A DNA stretch of 64,000 bases from Oceanococcus atlanticus (GTDB lineage: Bacteria > Pseudomonadota > Gammaproteobacteria > Nevskiales > Oceanococcaceae). Within the stretch, counting starts at the first letter, position 1; every line of letters begins with the position of its first letter. A program made the position numbers and the translations under genes. Positions 1 through 8,975 of this stretch are shown in pieces. The notes under the pieces are model-generated. The model made no database searches, was not told where the DNA came from, and was given only the letters and a program-made list of their open reading frames with translations. The stretch covers positions 682,001 to 746,000 of the forward strand of contig NZ_AQQV01000001.1 of NCBI RefSeq assembly GCF_002088235.1. The letters are read 5' to 3'.

Positions 1-1846
1 GGCGGTTAAGACGCTTCACAAAACTCGCCGGATCGTCGAGCTGGCTGCCCTCGGCCAGCACAGCCTGCTCGAACAACAGATGGCTGAGATCTTCGAACTC
101 GTCGTCATCCAGGGTTTCACGCATACGCGTCATCATCGGATGATCCGGATTGATCTCGAGTATGGGTTTGTTGCCGGGTATGGCCTCGCCGGCCTGGCGC
201 AGCAATTGCTCCAGGTGGCGGGACATGGCGTTGTCCGCCACCACCAGACAGGACGGTGACTCGGTCAGGCGCTGGCTGACCCGCACGCTTTCCACACGCT
301 CGCCCAGCACCCCCTGCACGCGCTCGATGACGTCCTTGTAAAGCGCCTCGACGCGCGCCTTCTCGCCTTCGGCCTGAGGGTCTTCGATCAGCTTGCCCAG
401 GTCGACATCACCACGCACGACGGATTTGAGTGTCTTGCCGTCAAATTCCGGCAAAGCGTTGACCATCCATTCATCCACACGGTCGGTCAGCAGCAGCACC
501 TCGATATCACGCTTGGCAAACGCTTCCAGATGCGGGCTGGCTTTGGCCGTGGTGAGATTCTCGGCCGTCAGGTAGTAGATGTCCTCCTGCCCCTTGGCCA
601 TGCGCTCAACATAGTCACGCAGCGAGATCCGTGCCTGACCCTCGGTGCGGGTGGTGTGGAATCGCAACAGATCGATGATCTTGTCGCGATTATCCGGGTC
701 CTCGACCACACCCTCCTTGATCACCGGACCGAAGGCGTCATAGAAGCGGGCAAACTTGTCCGCATCATTCTTGGCCAGATCGCCCAGCACGCTGAGCACG
801 CGCTTGATCGAGGCAGCGCGAATCTTGTCGATGACCCGGTGCGACTGCAACAGCTCACGTGACACATTGAGCGGCAGATCATTGGAGTCGATCACGCCGC
901 GCACAAAGCGCAGGTAGCTGGGCAAAAGCTTTTCCGCGTCATCCATGATGAAGACCCGCTGGACGTAAAGCTTCAGCCCACGGCGGCTGTCGCGATCCCA
1001 CAGGTCGAAGGGTGGCTTGGCCGGTATATACAGCAATGAGCTGTACTCCAGGTTGCCCTCCACCTTGTTGTGCGACCAGGTCAGCGGGGGCTCCGGATCG
1101 TATGACAGCTGCCGGTAGAGGTCGTGATATTCCTCATCCTTGACGTCGGCCTTGGGTCGCGCCCACAGCGCGGTGCCCTGATTGACCGTGTCGTACCCGC
1201 CTTCATCCTCACCGTCAGCCGGGCGGTGCAAGCGCACCGGCAGGCTCAGATGCTCGGAATATTTGTGAATCACGTGGCGCAGACGGGTGTGCTCCAGGAA
1301 CTCGTCCTCGCCATCGCGCAGATGCAGGACGATCTCGGTGCCGCGCGTCGCCTTGTCAACCGGCTCGATGGTGTAGTCACCCTCGCCGGCAGAAACCCAG
1401 CGCACACCCTGCTCCTGGCCGGCCCGGCGGGTATTGACCGTGACCTGGTCGGCCACGATGAACGACGAATAGAACCCGACCCCGAACTGACCGATCAGCT
1501 GCGAGTCCTTTTTCTCATCGCCGCTGAGTGCTTCCAGATATTTGCGTGTGCCGGAATTGGCGATGGTGCCGAGGTTTTCGATGACCTCCTGCTCGCTCAT
1601 GCCGATACCGTTGTCACGGATGATCAGTTCGCGTGCGTCCTTGCGCACCTCGATCTCGACCTTGTACTCGGCATCACCCTCGAGCAGAGCGGGGTCTTTC
1701 AGCGCTTCGAAACGCAGCTTGTCAGTGGCATCCGACGCATTGGAAATCAATTCACGCAGAAAGACTTCCTTATTGGAATACATCGAATGAATCATGAGAT
1801 GAAGCAGCTGCTTCACCTCGGCTTGAAATTCACGGGTCTCGGCCAT
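1..1846 (-). CDS. htpG: Molecular chaperone HtpG (Hsp90), 3' end cut by window edge
   Basis: ATP-dependent Hsp90-family chaperone of the cytosol. An uninterrupted reverse frame runs from an ATG at 1846 to the window edge, about 615 residues. The last visible residues (DPASFVKRLNR) correspond to the extreme C-terminus of HtpG (DPNLFIRRMNQLL in E. coli), so only a handful of residues are missing. The start is fixed by a strong ribosome binding site (GGAGGAAACC) directly upstream and by the N-terminal sequence (MAETREFQAEVKQLLHL), which leads into the ATP-binding GHKL domain. It is divided from the upstream rplS operon by a terminator and has its own heat-shock-type promoter at 1872-1901. Confidence 0.96.
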   Translation of the reverse strand, partial: MAETREFQAEVKQLLHLMIHSMYSNKEVFLRELISNASDATDKLRFEALKDPALLEGDAEYKVEIEVRKDARELIIRDNGIGMSEQEVIENLGTIANSGTRKYLEALSGDEKKDSQLIGQFGVGFYSSFIVADQVTVNTRRAGQEQGVRWVSAGEGDYTIEPVDKATRGTEIVLHLRDGEDEFLEHTRLRHVIHKYSEHLSLPVRLHRPADGEDEGGYDTVNQGTALWARPKADVKDEEYHDLYRQLSYDPEPPLTWSHNKVEGNLEYSSLLYIPAKPPFDLWDRDSRRGLKLYVQRVFIMDDAEKLLPSYLRFVRGVIDSNDLPLNVSRELLQSHRVIDKIRAASIKRVLSVLGDLAKNDADKFARFYDAFGPVIKEGVVEDPDNRDKIIDLLRFHTTRTEGQARISLRDYVERMAKGQEDIYYLTAENLTTAKASPHLEAFAKRDIEVLLLTDRVDEWMVNALPEFDGKTLKSVVRGDVDLGKLIEDPQAEGEKARVEALYKDVIERVQGVLGERVESVRVSQRLTESPSCLVVADNAMSRHLEQLLRQAGEAIPGNKPILEINPDHPMMTRMRETLDDDEFEDLSHLLFEQAVLAEGSQLDDPASFVKRLNR

Positions 1847-1871
1847 GGTTTCCTCCTTACCTAAGCGCGGC

Positions 1872-1901
1872 TAAGTGGGGGGGAACCTGAACGTTTTCAA
1901 G
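1872..1901 (-). promoter_or_regulatory. Sigma-32 (RpoH) heat-shock promoter of htpG
   Basis: On the minus strand CTTGAA (plus 1896-1901) is followed after 15 bases by CCCCACTTA (plus 1872-1880). The RpoH consensus is CTTGAA, 13-17 bases, CCCCATTTA, so this is a 6/6 and 8/9 match with ideal spacing. Transcription would start about 20 bases before the htpG ATG. Confidence 0.8.
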
Positions 1902-1910
1902 CCCATAACG

Positions 1911-1938
1911 AAAAACGCCCGCGAAAAGCGGGCGTTTT
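1911..1938 (-). terminator. Rho-independent terminator of the rpsP-rimM-trmD-rplS operon
   Basis: A perfect 11-bp inverted repeat (AAAACGCCCGC / GCGGGCGTTTT) with a 5-base loop lies just after the rplS stop. In the minus-strand transcript the stem runs into a U tract. The stem is flanked by A/T on both sides, so some bidirectional activity is possible. Confidence 0.85.
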
Positions 1939-1957
1939 GCATGCGGCGGCTGTGTGT

Positions 1958-2302
1958 TTACAGCTTTTCGCGGATACGTGCAGCCTTACCGCGCAGGGCG
2001 CGCAGGTAGTACAGCTTGGCACGACGCACTTTACCGCGGCGCTTGACTTCGATGCTGTCGACCAACGGGCTGTAGGTCTGGAAGGTACGCTCGACACCTT
2101 CGCCGTGCGAAATCTTACGCACCGTGAAGGCCGAGTTCAGGCCGCGATTACGCTTGCCGATGACGACACCTTCAAACGCCTGAAGACGCTCACGCTCGCC
2201 TTCCTTAACCTTGACCTGCACCACCACGGTATCGCCCGGGGCGAACGGCGGCACGTCACGGGTCATCTGTTCGGCTTCCACCGCGTCAATCAGATGTTGC
2301 AT
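1958..2302 (-). CDS. rplS: 50S ribosomal protein L19
   Basis: Ribosomal protein at the 30S-50S interface, 114 residues. The start chosen is the ATG at 2302 ([20 protein letters not shown]), which matches the family N-terminus; the reading frame extends further upstream but that part is the shadow of trmD. Conserved L19 blocks are visible: [37 protein letters not shown] and a basic C-terminal stretch ([15 protein letters not shown]). The start lies inside the last codons of trmD (17-base overlap), so translation is probably coupled. It is the last gene of the operon, followed by a terminator. Confidence 0.97.
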   Translation of the reverse strand: MQHLIDAVEAEQMTRDVPPFAPGDTVVVQVKVKEGERERLQAFEGVVIGKRNRGLNSAFTVRKISHGEGVERTFQTYSPLVDSIEVKRRGKVRRAKLYYLRALRGKAARIREKL

Positions 2303-3047
2303 CTTTGCTCTGTCCTGCAAGAAATTCGTTGATGTATTCGCGCAACAAGGCGCGGTTGTGCGCATCAAATGCGCTTTCGTCCAGCAAATCCGGGCGTCGT
2401 TCCCAAGTGCGACCGATCGCCTGAACCCTGCGCCAATGCAGGATTTCTCGGTGATTTCCGGACGTCAGCACAGGCGGAACTCTCCGGCCGCGCCAGCTTT
2501 CGGGCCGCGTATATTGCGGATATTCCAGCCGCGCGTCAACAAATGACTCGTCGCGCGCTGAATTTTCGTCGCCGAGTATGCCCGGAACCAGACGCAAAAT
2601 CGCATCCATGATCATCAGCGCCGGCAACTCACCACCGCTGAGCACGAAGTCACCAGCGGAGATCTCGAAATCCACATGACTGTCGATGACGCGCTGATCA
2701 ATCCCTTCGTAACGCCCGGCAATCAGGATCGCGCCGCCGCCTTGCGCGAGCTGCTGCGCCATGGCCTGATCAAACGGCTGCCCCTGTGGCGACAACAGAA
2801 TAACTGGACGGGACACATCGGATGCCGCGCGCGCAGCGTCGATGGCCTGGGCCAAAGGCTCGGCCTGCAGCACCATACCGGCACCGCCACCGTAGGGTTT
2901 GTCATCGGGGCGCGCCTTGCGCTCGAAATCGCGCGGGTTCCAGGCGGCAAGCTGCGCCTTGTCACTGCGTAACGCCTCACCGGTGACGCCCAGCGCGGCA
3001 AATGCGGCCACGGCCTCCGGCAGCAGCGTGATCAGGTCAAAGCGCAT
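2286..3047 (-). CDS. trmD: tRNA (guanine-N1)-methyltransferase TrmD
   Basis: Methylates G37 of tRNAs with SAM, which prevents frameshifting. It has 253 residues from the ATG at 3047 ([13 protein letters not shown]). The SPOUT knot signature is clear: [20 protein letters not shown], followed by [19 protein letters not shown], then the C-terminal domain with YPQYTRPE. The start overlaps the end of rimM by 11 bases and the end overlaps rplS, the usual tight packing of this operon. Upstream in-frame residues were discarded because TrmD starts at the MRFDxITLFPE motif. Confidence 0.97.
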   Translation of the reverse strand: MRFDLITLLPEAVAAFAALGVTGEALRSDKAQLAAWNPRDFERKARPDDKPYGGGAGMVLQAEPLAQAIDAARAASDVSRPVILLSPQGQPFDQAMAQQLAQGGGAILIAGRYEGIDQRVIDSHVDFEISAGDFVLSGGELPALMIMDAILRLVPGILGDENSARDESFVDARLEYPQYTRPESWRGRRVPPVLTSGNHREILHWRRVQAIGRTWERRPDLLDESAFDAHNRALLREYINEFLAGQSKDATSD

Positions 3048-3570
3048 AGTCGGAGGCCCACTGCACCCGGATTTCACCGCGTTCCAGATCCACCGATTCG
3101 ACAATGGCACCGCGCACGAACGGAATCAGCAGGCCCGGCTCTGCGCCCACCTGCAGTATGGGATGCGCCGGATTCTTGAGCACGGCGGTAACGTTACCCA
3201 AGGCTTCGTCGTCGATGCCGATAACACGTAGCCCAACCAGATCAGACCAGTACACCTCGCCCTCAGGCAAGGCCGGCAACTCAGTACGTGACACGCAAAT
3301 TTCGGCATTAACAAGCGCGGCGGCCGCATCCCGATCGGCGATAAGCCCGCCATCCTCGGTGCCCAGTTGAACAATCAGACCAGGACCGTGCCAGCGCCCT
3401 TCTTGCGGGCACAAAATACGATGCCCGCTGCGTGTGGACACACGCCAGCGGGCATAGTCGAGCAGGTTTTCAGCCGGATCGGTGAAGGATTCAACCCTCA
3501 CCCAACCGCGCACACCGAACACGCCACGGATTTTTCCCAGGACGACATCTGCGTCCTTTCGCCGTGACAT
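3037..3570 (-). CDS. rimM: 16S rRNA processing protein RimM
   Basis: Assembly factor for the 30S head that binds ribosomal protein S19. It has 177 residues. The N-terminal RimM barrel (VVLGKIRGVFGVRGWVRVESFTDPAENLLDY) and the C-terminal PRC-barrel (VYWSDLVGLRVIGID, then HPILQVG and LIPFVRGAIVESVDLERGEIRVQW) are both present. It lies 6 bases after rpsP and overlaps trmD, so it is co-transcribed with them. Confidence 0.96.
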   Translation of the reverse strand: MSRRKDADVVLGKIRGVFGVRGWVRVESFTDPAENLLDYARWRVSTRSGHRILCPQEGRWHGPGLIVQLGTEDGGLIADRDAAAALVNAEICVSRTELPALPEGEVYWSDLVGLRVIGIDDEALGNVTAVLKNPAHPILQVGAEPGLLIPFVRGAIVESVDLERGEIRVQWASDYAL

Positions 3571-3576
3571 CGGCGC

Positions 3577-3861
3577 TTATTCGGCAGCAGCAGCCTCGGC
3601 AGCCGGGCTCGCGCCCTGCGCCTTGCGCTGATTGCGCACGATCGCAGCAACGCGATCGGTCATAACAGCACCGTTCTTGACCCAGTGGTCAACGCGGTCC
3701 AGGTCCAAGCGCAACGCTTCACTGTTGCCGCGTGCAACCGGATTGTAGAAGCCCAGACGCTCAATCGAGCGACCGTCGCGGCGCGCACGGATGTCGGCAA
3801 CAACGATGTGGTAGAACGGCTTCTTTTTAGCGCCGCCCCGGGCGAGTCTGATCTTGACCAT
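3577..3861 (-). CDS. rpsP: 30S ribosomal protein S16
   Basis: First gene of the rpsP-rimM-trmD-rplS operon, 94 residues. The N-terminus [20 protein letters not shown] and the motifs [10 protein letters not shown] and IERLGFYNP are typical. The C-terminus ends in an Ala/Glu-rich tail. A sigma-70-type promoter lies about 40-65 bases upstream. Confidence 0.98.
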   Translation of the reverse strand: MVKIRLARGGAKKKPFYHIVVADIRARRDGRSIERLGFYNPVARGNSEALRLDLDRVDHWVKNGAVMTDRVAAIVRNQRKAQGASPAAEAAAAE

Positions 3862-3899
3862 AATGACTTCGGAAAGAGTGATCCGGAAAAAGGCGCGAG

Positions 3900-3927
3900 A
3901 TTGTACTTGTTTTCGCGCAAATGTGAA
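3900..3927 (-). promoter_or_regulatory. Sigma-70 promoter of the rpsP operon
   Basis: Minus strand: TTCACA (plus 3922-3927), a 16-base spacer, then TACAAT (plus 3900-3905). Both hexamers match consensus at 5 of 6 positions. It lies in the ffh-rpsP gap, 39 bases before the rpsP start. Confidence 0.65.
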
Positions 3928-3960
3928 GAGTTTTCGTATTCGGGCCTGTGCCCCACGCCG

Positions 3961-5325
3961 TTAACGACGCGGCATACCGCCTGGCGGCATCATGCCCTGC
4001 ATGCCACGCATCATATTGGCCATGCCACCTTTGCGCATGCGTTTCATCATTTTCTGCATCTGCATGTGCTGTTTGAGCAGGCGGTTCACGTCCGGCACCT
4101 GGGTGCCCGAACCGGCCGCGATGCGCTTTTTGCGCGACGCCTTGATCACATCGGGGAACCGACGCTCCTGCAGGGTCATCGAGTTGATGATGGCGATCGC
4201 GCGCGTGATTTCTTTGTCGTTGATCTGATTCTTGACCTGCGCCGGAATCTGCGACATGCCGGGCAACTTGTCCAGCATGGCGCCGAGACCGCCCATATTG
4301 ACCATCTGGGCCAACTGGTCCCGGTAATCCTCAAGATCAAAGCCCTTGCCCTTCTTGAACTTCTGGGCAAGCTTCTCGGCCTTCTGGCGGTCGATTTTCT
4401 TTTCCGCCTCCTCGATCAGGCTGAGTACATCGCCCATGCCGAGGATGCGTGAGGCCAACCGCTCCGGGTGAAAAACCTCCAGCGCCTCGAGCTTCTCGCC
4501 CACACCGAGGAATTTGATCGGCTTGCCGGTCACCTTGCGCACCGACAGGGCCGCACCACCGCGCGCGTCGCCGTCGACCTTGGTCAGCACCACGCCGGTC
4601 AGCGCCAGTGCATCGCCAAAGGCCGCGGCGGTTTTGGCCGCATCCTGACCGGTCATGCTGTCGATTACAAACAGCGTCTCGGCGGGCTTGAGGAAATCAT
4701 GCAGACCTTTGATTTCCTGCATCATTTTCTCGTCGACCGTCTGCCGACCCGCGGTATCGACGATGAGCACGTCGTACAACTCTTTACGCGCCACAGCCAA
4801 GGCTGCATCGGCAATTTGGGCCGGACTCTGCAACGGTGAGGAGGGGTGGAAATCAGCTGAAACCGCTTCGGCAACGGTCTTGAGCTGGTCAATTGCGGCC
4901 GGGCGATAAACGTCGCAACTCACCACCAGCACGCGCTTCTTCTGCTCCAGCAGATAACGCGCCAACTTACCGGTGCTGGTGGTTTTACCCGAACCCTGCA
5001 GGCCGGCCATGAGGATGACCGCCGGCGGCTGTGCACGCAGCTCCAGGCCCTGACTCGCGCCACCCAGCTCGGTGATCAGCTCCTCGCGGACAATGCTGAT
5101 GAATTCCTGCCCCGGCGTGAGACTGGTCCGGACCTGCTCACCCAGCGCGCGTTCTTTCACTCGGTCGATGAAATCGCGCACCACATCCAAGGCCACATCG
5201 GCCTCGAGCAAGGCCCGCCGGACCTGGCGCAAAGCATCCTTGATGTTGTCCTCAGTCAGACGCCCCTGACCGCGCAGCTCTTTGAAGGTGGCTTGTAGGT
5301 TTTCGGAAAGGCTTTCGAACATCAC
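3961..5325 (-). CDS. ffh: Signal recognition particle protein Ffh
   Basis: GTPase subunit of the bacterial SRP, which brings nascent inner-membrane proteins to FtsY. It has 454 residues: N domain (MMFESLSENLQATFKELRG), GTPase G domain with P-loop GLQGSGKTTSTGKLA, DTAGRQ and TKVDGDARGGAALS, and a Met-rich C-terminal M domain with a tail such as KQHMQMQKMMKRMRKGGMANMMRG. The second Met (5322) is an equally good start. It reads away from ypjD, the usual arrangement in gammaproteobacteria. Confidence 0.97.
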   Translation of the reverse strand: MMFESLSENLQATFKELRGQGRLTEDNIKDALRQVRRALLEADVALDVVRDFIDRVKERALGEQVRTSLTPGQEFISIVREELITELGGASQGLELRAQPPAVILMAGLQGSGKTTSTGKLARYLLEQKKRVLVVSCDVYRPAAIDQLKTVAEAVSADFHPSSPLQSPAQIADAALAVARKELYDVLIVDTAGRQTVDEKMMQEIKGLHDFLKPAETLFVIDSMTGQDAAKTAAAFGDALALTGVVLTKVDGDARGGAALSVRKVTGKPIKFLGVGEKLEALEVFHPERLASRILGMGDVLSLIEEAEKKIDRQKAEKLAQKFKKGKGFDLEDYRDQLAQMVNMGGLGAMLDKLPGMSQIPAQVKNQINDKEITRAIAIINSMTLQERRFPDVIKASRKKRIAAGSGTQVPDVNRLLKQHMQMQKMMKRMRKGGMANMMRGMQGMMPPGGMPRR

Positions 5326-5423
5326 GGATGCCGGTGCAAAACGAACAGTTTACCTGCCGGACACTCTCGACCCCAAGCGAACCGCCACACACCTCAAGCA
5401 AAAGGCGTGAGAAGATAGCGGCC

Positions 5424-6212
5424 ATGCTCATTCTGCTCGACACCCTGGCCGCAACGCTCTACCTGTGGTGTGCCTGGCGCGTTCACAACGCTGCACAATC
5501 TGCCCGTGATCAGGGCCTGGTCATGGGCTTGGCCGCTGCTGTGGCCCTGCAGGGCTTGGCATTGGGCCTCGGCGACGCCCTGCAAGGGCAGTGGAAGCTG
5601 GGCATCGGTCAAGCGCTGGCGCTGTTTTTGTGGCTGTGCTGCGCCATGCATCTACTGATGTGTCTGCGCATGTCGCTGTGGCATCTGGGACGCTGGCTGT
5701 GGCCGGTCGCTGCACTGGCCGTGCCGCTGGCCTGGGTGCTGCCTCAGGGCGCAGCCAACACCGTCACCCTGTCCAGCACACTGAAACTGCACATCCTGGT
5801 GTCCATGCTGGCCTATGCCACGCTGACCCTGGCCGCGCTGCAGACGCTCAGTTACGCGTTACTCGACACCAGCCTGCACAAAGGTCAGCATCGCCGCAGC
5901 CTGCCACCACTGCAGGTCATGGAAGACCTGGTGTTCAAGCTGGTGCTAATCGGTTTCATCCTGCTGTGCATCAGCATCGGCAGTGGCTTTTTGTTCGTTG
6001 ACAACGTGTTCGCCCAGCATCTGGCGCACAAGACCGCGCTTTCAATTATCGCTTGTGCCCTGTTCGGCGCTCTGACCGCCGGTCGCGCGCTGCGTGGCTG
6101 GCGCGGGCGAACGGCTATTCGCTGGGTCATGGGCGCCTACATCACCTTATTGTTGGCCTATTTCGGGTCCAAGCTGGTGCTCGAGCAATTCCTTGGTCGC
6201 AGCTGGACCTGA
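5424..6212 (+). CDS. ypjD: Inner-membrane cytochrome c assembly-like protein YpjD (CcsA family)
   Basis: Polytopic membrane protein of about 262 residues, related to the CcsA/CcmC haem-handling family. Roughly eight hydrophobic segments cover almost the whole length, starting with MLILLDTLAATLYLW. Conserved family features include HILVSMLAYATLTLAALQTL and the HLAHKT segment before the last helices. The ATG at 5424 is chosen over the longer frame (to 5328) because it begins directly at the first membrane helix and is preceded by GAGAAG. Its place between ffh and corB matches E. coli ypjD. The exact function is not established. Confidence 0.85.
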   Translation: MLILLDTLAATLYLWCAWRVHNAAQSARDQGLVMGLAAAVALQGLALGLGDALQGQWKLGIGQALALFLWLCCAMHLLMCLRMSLWHLGRWLWPVAALAVPLAWVLPQGAANTVTLSSTLKLHILVSMLAYATLTLAALQTLSYALLDTSLHKGQHRRSLPPLQVMEDLVFKLVLIGFILLCISIGSGFLFVDNVFAQHLAHKTALSIIACALFGALTAGRALRGWRGRTAIRWVMGAYITLLLAYFGSKLVLEQFLGRSWT

Positions 6213-6224
6213 CCCGCACTGACC

Positions 6225-6252
6225 TTGACAGCGATACTTTTGCCCCTACCTT
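6225..6252 (+). promoter_or_regulatory. Possible promoter before corB
   Basis: A perfect TTGACA (6225-6230) is followed after 16 bases by TACCTT (6247-6252), which is only 3/6 for the -10. A small inverted repeat CCTAC-CTTA-GTAGG (6245-6258) overlaps the putative -10. The predicted start site is about 20 bases before the corB GTG. Confidence 0.35.
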
Positions 6253-6279
6253 AGTAGGTTCTGACGAAACTGGGGCGGT

Positions 6280-7569
6280 GTGTCCACCTTGGACGAATTC
6301 TCTATAGGCTTTCTGCTAAGCCTTTTGCTGGCGCTGATCGCGATGTCCGCGTTCTTTTCAGGGTCCGAAACCGCCCTGATGGCGCTCAACCGGTACCGCC
6401 TTCAGCACCGCGCAAACAGCGGTGACAAGAGCGCAAAACGGGTCGCAAAGTTGCTCGAACGACAGGATCGCCTGATCGGCATCATTCTGCTCGGCAACAA
6501 CTTCGTCAATATCCTGGCCTCGGCCATCGCCACCATCATCGGCCTACGCCTATTTGGCGAGCCCGGCATCGCCATCGCCACTGGTGTGCTCACCCTGGTC
6601 ATTCTGTTGTTCTCGGAAGTCACGCCGAAGACCCTGGCTGCGCTGGAGCCTGAGCGACTGGCCTACCCGGCGGCCTGGGTATACGTGCCTCTGATCAAGC
6701 TGCTTTATCCGCTGGTCTGGGGCGTCAGCGCGATCGCGCGCCTGCTGCTGCGCCTGCTTGGTGTCGATCCGGAGCACGCTGCACAACACAGCTTGTCAAC
6801 CGAAGAACTGCGCACAGTTGTGGCGGAAACCGGGGCCATGATTCCACGTCGACATCAGGCCATGTTGCTGTCGATACTCGATCTGGAAAAGGCCACGGTC
6901 GAGGACATCATGGTTCCGCGCAACGAGATCGTGGGCGTGGATATCTCACGCGACTGGGCTGACATCCTGGAGCAAATCCAGTCCAGCCATCACACCCGGT
7001 TGCCGCTGTATGACGGCAGCATCGATGACATCCGCGGCATCATTCACCTGCGCCGCATCCTCGGCCTGCTGACCAACCAGTCCTTCAACAAGGACACGTT
7101 GCTGGAACAGGCCCGCGAGCCGTATTTCATTCCTGAAGGCACCGCCCTCAACCAGCAGCTGCTGAACTTCCAGAACCAGCGCCGCCGCATCGGCTTTGTG
7201 GTCGACGAATACGGTGACATCCAGGGTCTTGTCACCCTTGAGGACATCCTCGAAGAGATCGTCGGCGAGTTCACCACCGACCCCTCAACGCGCATGCGCC
7301 ACGCCAAACCTAATGGCGATGGCTCCTACACTGTCAACGCCATGACCAATGTGCGCAGCCTCAACCGCGCCATGCAGTGGTCGCTGCCCAGTTCCAGCGC
7401 GCGCACGCTTAACGGCCTGATTCTGGAGCAGCTGGAAGATATTCCCGAACCCGGCACCCAGCTCAAATTGCTCGATTACCAGATCGAAATCGAGACCACC
7501 AAGGCCAATATGATTCAGCAGGTCAAACTGACCCCGCCCAAAACCAAGGCACGCAGCAAGCGCCGCTGA
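6280..7569 (+). CDS. corB: CNNM/CorB-type transporter with DUF21 and CBS domains (YfjD family)
   Basis: Membrane protein of the CNNM/CorB family implicated in magnesium and cobalt efflux, 429 residues. The start is a GTG at 6280 preceded by GGGGCG. The order is an N-terminal DUF21 membrane domain (residues about 8-190, motif SAFFSGSETALMALNRYRL), two CBS domains (about 205-335, IMVPRNEIVGVD and FVVDEYGDIQGLVTLEDILEEIVGE), and a CorC/HlyC C-terminal domain. It follows ypjD on the same strand with a 67-base gap. Confidence 0.9.
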   Translation: MSTLDEFSIGFLLSLLLALIAMSAFFSGSETALMALNRYRLQHRANSGDKSAKRVAKLLERQDRLIGIILLGNNFVNILASAIATIIGLRLFGEPGIAIATGVLTLVILLFSEVTPKTLAALEPERLAYPAAWVYVPLIKLLYPLVWGVSAIARLLLRLLGVDPEHAAQHSLSTEELRTVVAETGAMIPRRHQAMLLSILDLEKATVEDIMVPRNEIVGVDISRDWADILEQIQSSHHTRLPLYDGSIDDIRGIIHLRRILGLLTNQSFNKDTLLEQAREPYFIPEGTALNQQLLNFQNQRRRIGFVVDEYGDIQGLVTLEDILEEIVGEFTTDPSTRMRHAKPNGDGSYTVNAMTNVRSLNRAMQWSLPSSSARTLNGLILEQLEDIPEPGTQLKLLDYQIEIETTKANMIQQVKLTPPKTKARSKRR

Positions 7570-7583
7570 AGCCCGCAACCCGC

Positions 7584-8948
7584 TTAGCTAAAGGCGGCAT
7601 CCAGCGCTTCGGAGAGACTGCGCACGGCCAGCACGTCGGTCTTGGCCGGGGATTTTCGCGGCTTGTTCGACTGCGGCACGATGATCCGCGAGAAACCTTG
7701 TTTGGCCGCCTCCGCAATGCGCTCTTCGCCGCCGCTCACGGGCCGCAGCTCACCCGACAGGCCGAGCTCGCCGAACACGGCCAGACCGCCCGGCAGAGCC
7801 CGATCGCGAAAGCTCGACACCGCGGCGAGCACCGTGGCCAAGTCAGCCGCGGTCTCGCGCACCTGCAAGCCGCCAACCACATTGATGAACACATCCTGAT
7901 CCAGCAGGCCGATCTGCGCATGACGGTGCAGCACCGCCAGCAGCATGGCCAGACGATTGGCCTCAAGCCCCACCGCCACACGCCGTGGTGACGAACCACC
8001 CCGATCGACCAGGGCCTGAACCTCGACCAGCACCGAACGGCTGCCTTCGCGCGTGACCAGCACAACACTGCCCGCGGCTGGCTCTGCATCACGCGCCAGA
8101 AACAGGGCTGACGGATTGCGCACTTCCTTGAGCCCGCTGTCAGCCATGGCAAAAAAGCCGATTTCGTTAACCGCACCGAAACGATTCTTGGCCGCACGGA
8201 TCATGCGCAAACGCCCGCCCGGATCGGCTTCGAAGTAGAGCACCGTATCGACCATGTGCTCCAGCACCCGCGGCCCGGCGATCACCCCTTCCTTGGTCAC
8301 ATGTCCGACCAGAAAGATCGCCACATTACGCTGCTTGGCAAACCGCACCAGCAAAGCGCAGCACTCGCGCAGCTGGGCAACAGAGCCAGGCGCCGAGCTT
8401 AGCTCCCGCGTGTACAGGGTCTGAATGGAGTCAATCACCAGTAGCGCCGGTGGCTCTTGTTCCAGCAAGGCGAGGATGCTCTCCACCTCGGTTTCCGCAA
8501 CCACACCCAGCGCGGCGTCTTTCTCGCCCAGGCGCTGAGCGCGCATACGGACCTGCTGCAGCGATTCCTCGCCGGTCACATACACCATGCGCTGACGCGA
8601 CTGCATGCGAATCAGCAGCTGCAACAACAATGTGGATTTGCCGATGCCGGGATCGCCGCCAAGCAGCACCACCGAGCCGGTCACGATGCCCCCACCAAGC
8701 ACTCGATCGAGCTCCAGAAAGCCACTGTCGATGCGAACTTCGGACTCATCGCCAACATCTTTGAGCATGCGGATACGGTTCTCGCCAGCGTAGCCCCGCG
8801 CACCCCGTCCCGACGACTCGGGTGCCGCAGAACTCGCCGCCTCCAGCGAGTTCCAGCTGCCACAGGCCGTGCACTGCCCCGCCCACTGGCTGCTCACAGC
8901 ACCACATTGCGTGCAACGAAATTGTTTTTTTGTCTTGCTCAACGGCAT
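7584..8948 (-). CDS. radA: DNA repair protein RadA (Sms)
   Basis: RecA-like ATPase and DnaB-type helicase that promotes branch migration in recombination; about 454 residues. It has an N-terminal C4 zinc finger (CTQC and CTAC pairs), Walker A GGDPGIGKSTLLLQLL, the RadA-specific AKNRFGAVNEIG motif and a C-terminal Lon-protease-like domain (FGELGLSGELRPVSGGEERI). The ATG at 8948 is taken; an in-frame GTG two codons upstream is possible. It is divergent from the receptor kinase, whose probable promoter overlaps the radA start. Confidence 0.97.
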   Translation of the reverse strand: MPLSKTKKQFRCTQCGAVSSQWAGQCTACGSWNSLEAASSAAPESSGRGARGYAGENRIRMLKDVGDESEVRIDSGFLELDRVLGGGIVTGSVVLLGGDPGIGKSTLLLQLLIRMQSRQRMVYVTGEESLQQVRMRAQRLGEKDAALGVVAETEVESILALLEQEPPALLVIDSIQTLYTRELSSAPGSVAQLRECCALLVRFAKQRNVAIFLVGHVTKEGVIAGPRVLEHMVDTVLYFEADPGGRLRMIRAAKNRFGAVNEIGFFAMADSGLKEVRNPSALFLARDAEPAAGSVVLVTREGSRSVLVEVQALVDRGGSSPRRVAVGLEANRLAMLLAVLHRHAQIGLLDQDVFINVVGGLQVRETAADLATVLAAVSSFRDRALPGGLAVFGELGLSGELRPVSGGEERIAEAAKQGFSRIIVPQSNKPRKSPAKTDVLAVRSLSEALDAAFS

Positions 8949-8975
8949 TGCCACTCATTGCGAATCGGCCATACT
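8948..8975 (+). promoter_or_regulatory. Candidate promoter of the kinase-phosphatase-FHA operon
   Basis: TTGCCA (8948-8953) is followed after 16 bases by CATACT (8970-8975). The expected start site near 8982 lies downstream of the ATG at 8976, which would make the GTG at 9009 (preceded by a G-rich Shine-Dalgarno-like run) the real kinase start. Confidence 0.4.

Noticed and set aside
8457-8975. N-terminal extension of the kinase frame over radA
   Set aside because: The extension would overlap the conserved radA coding region. The peptide is low-quality, and the first membrane helix begins only after 8976.
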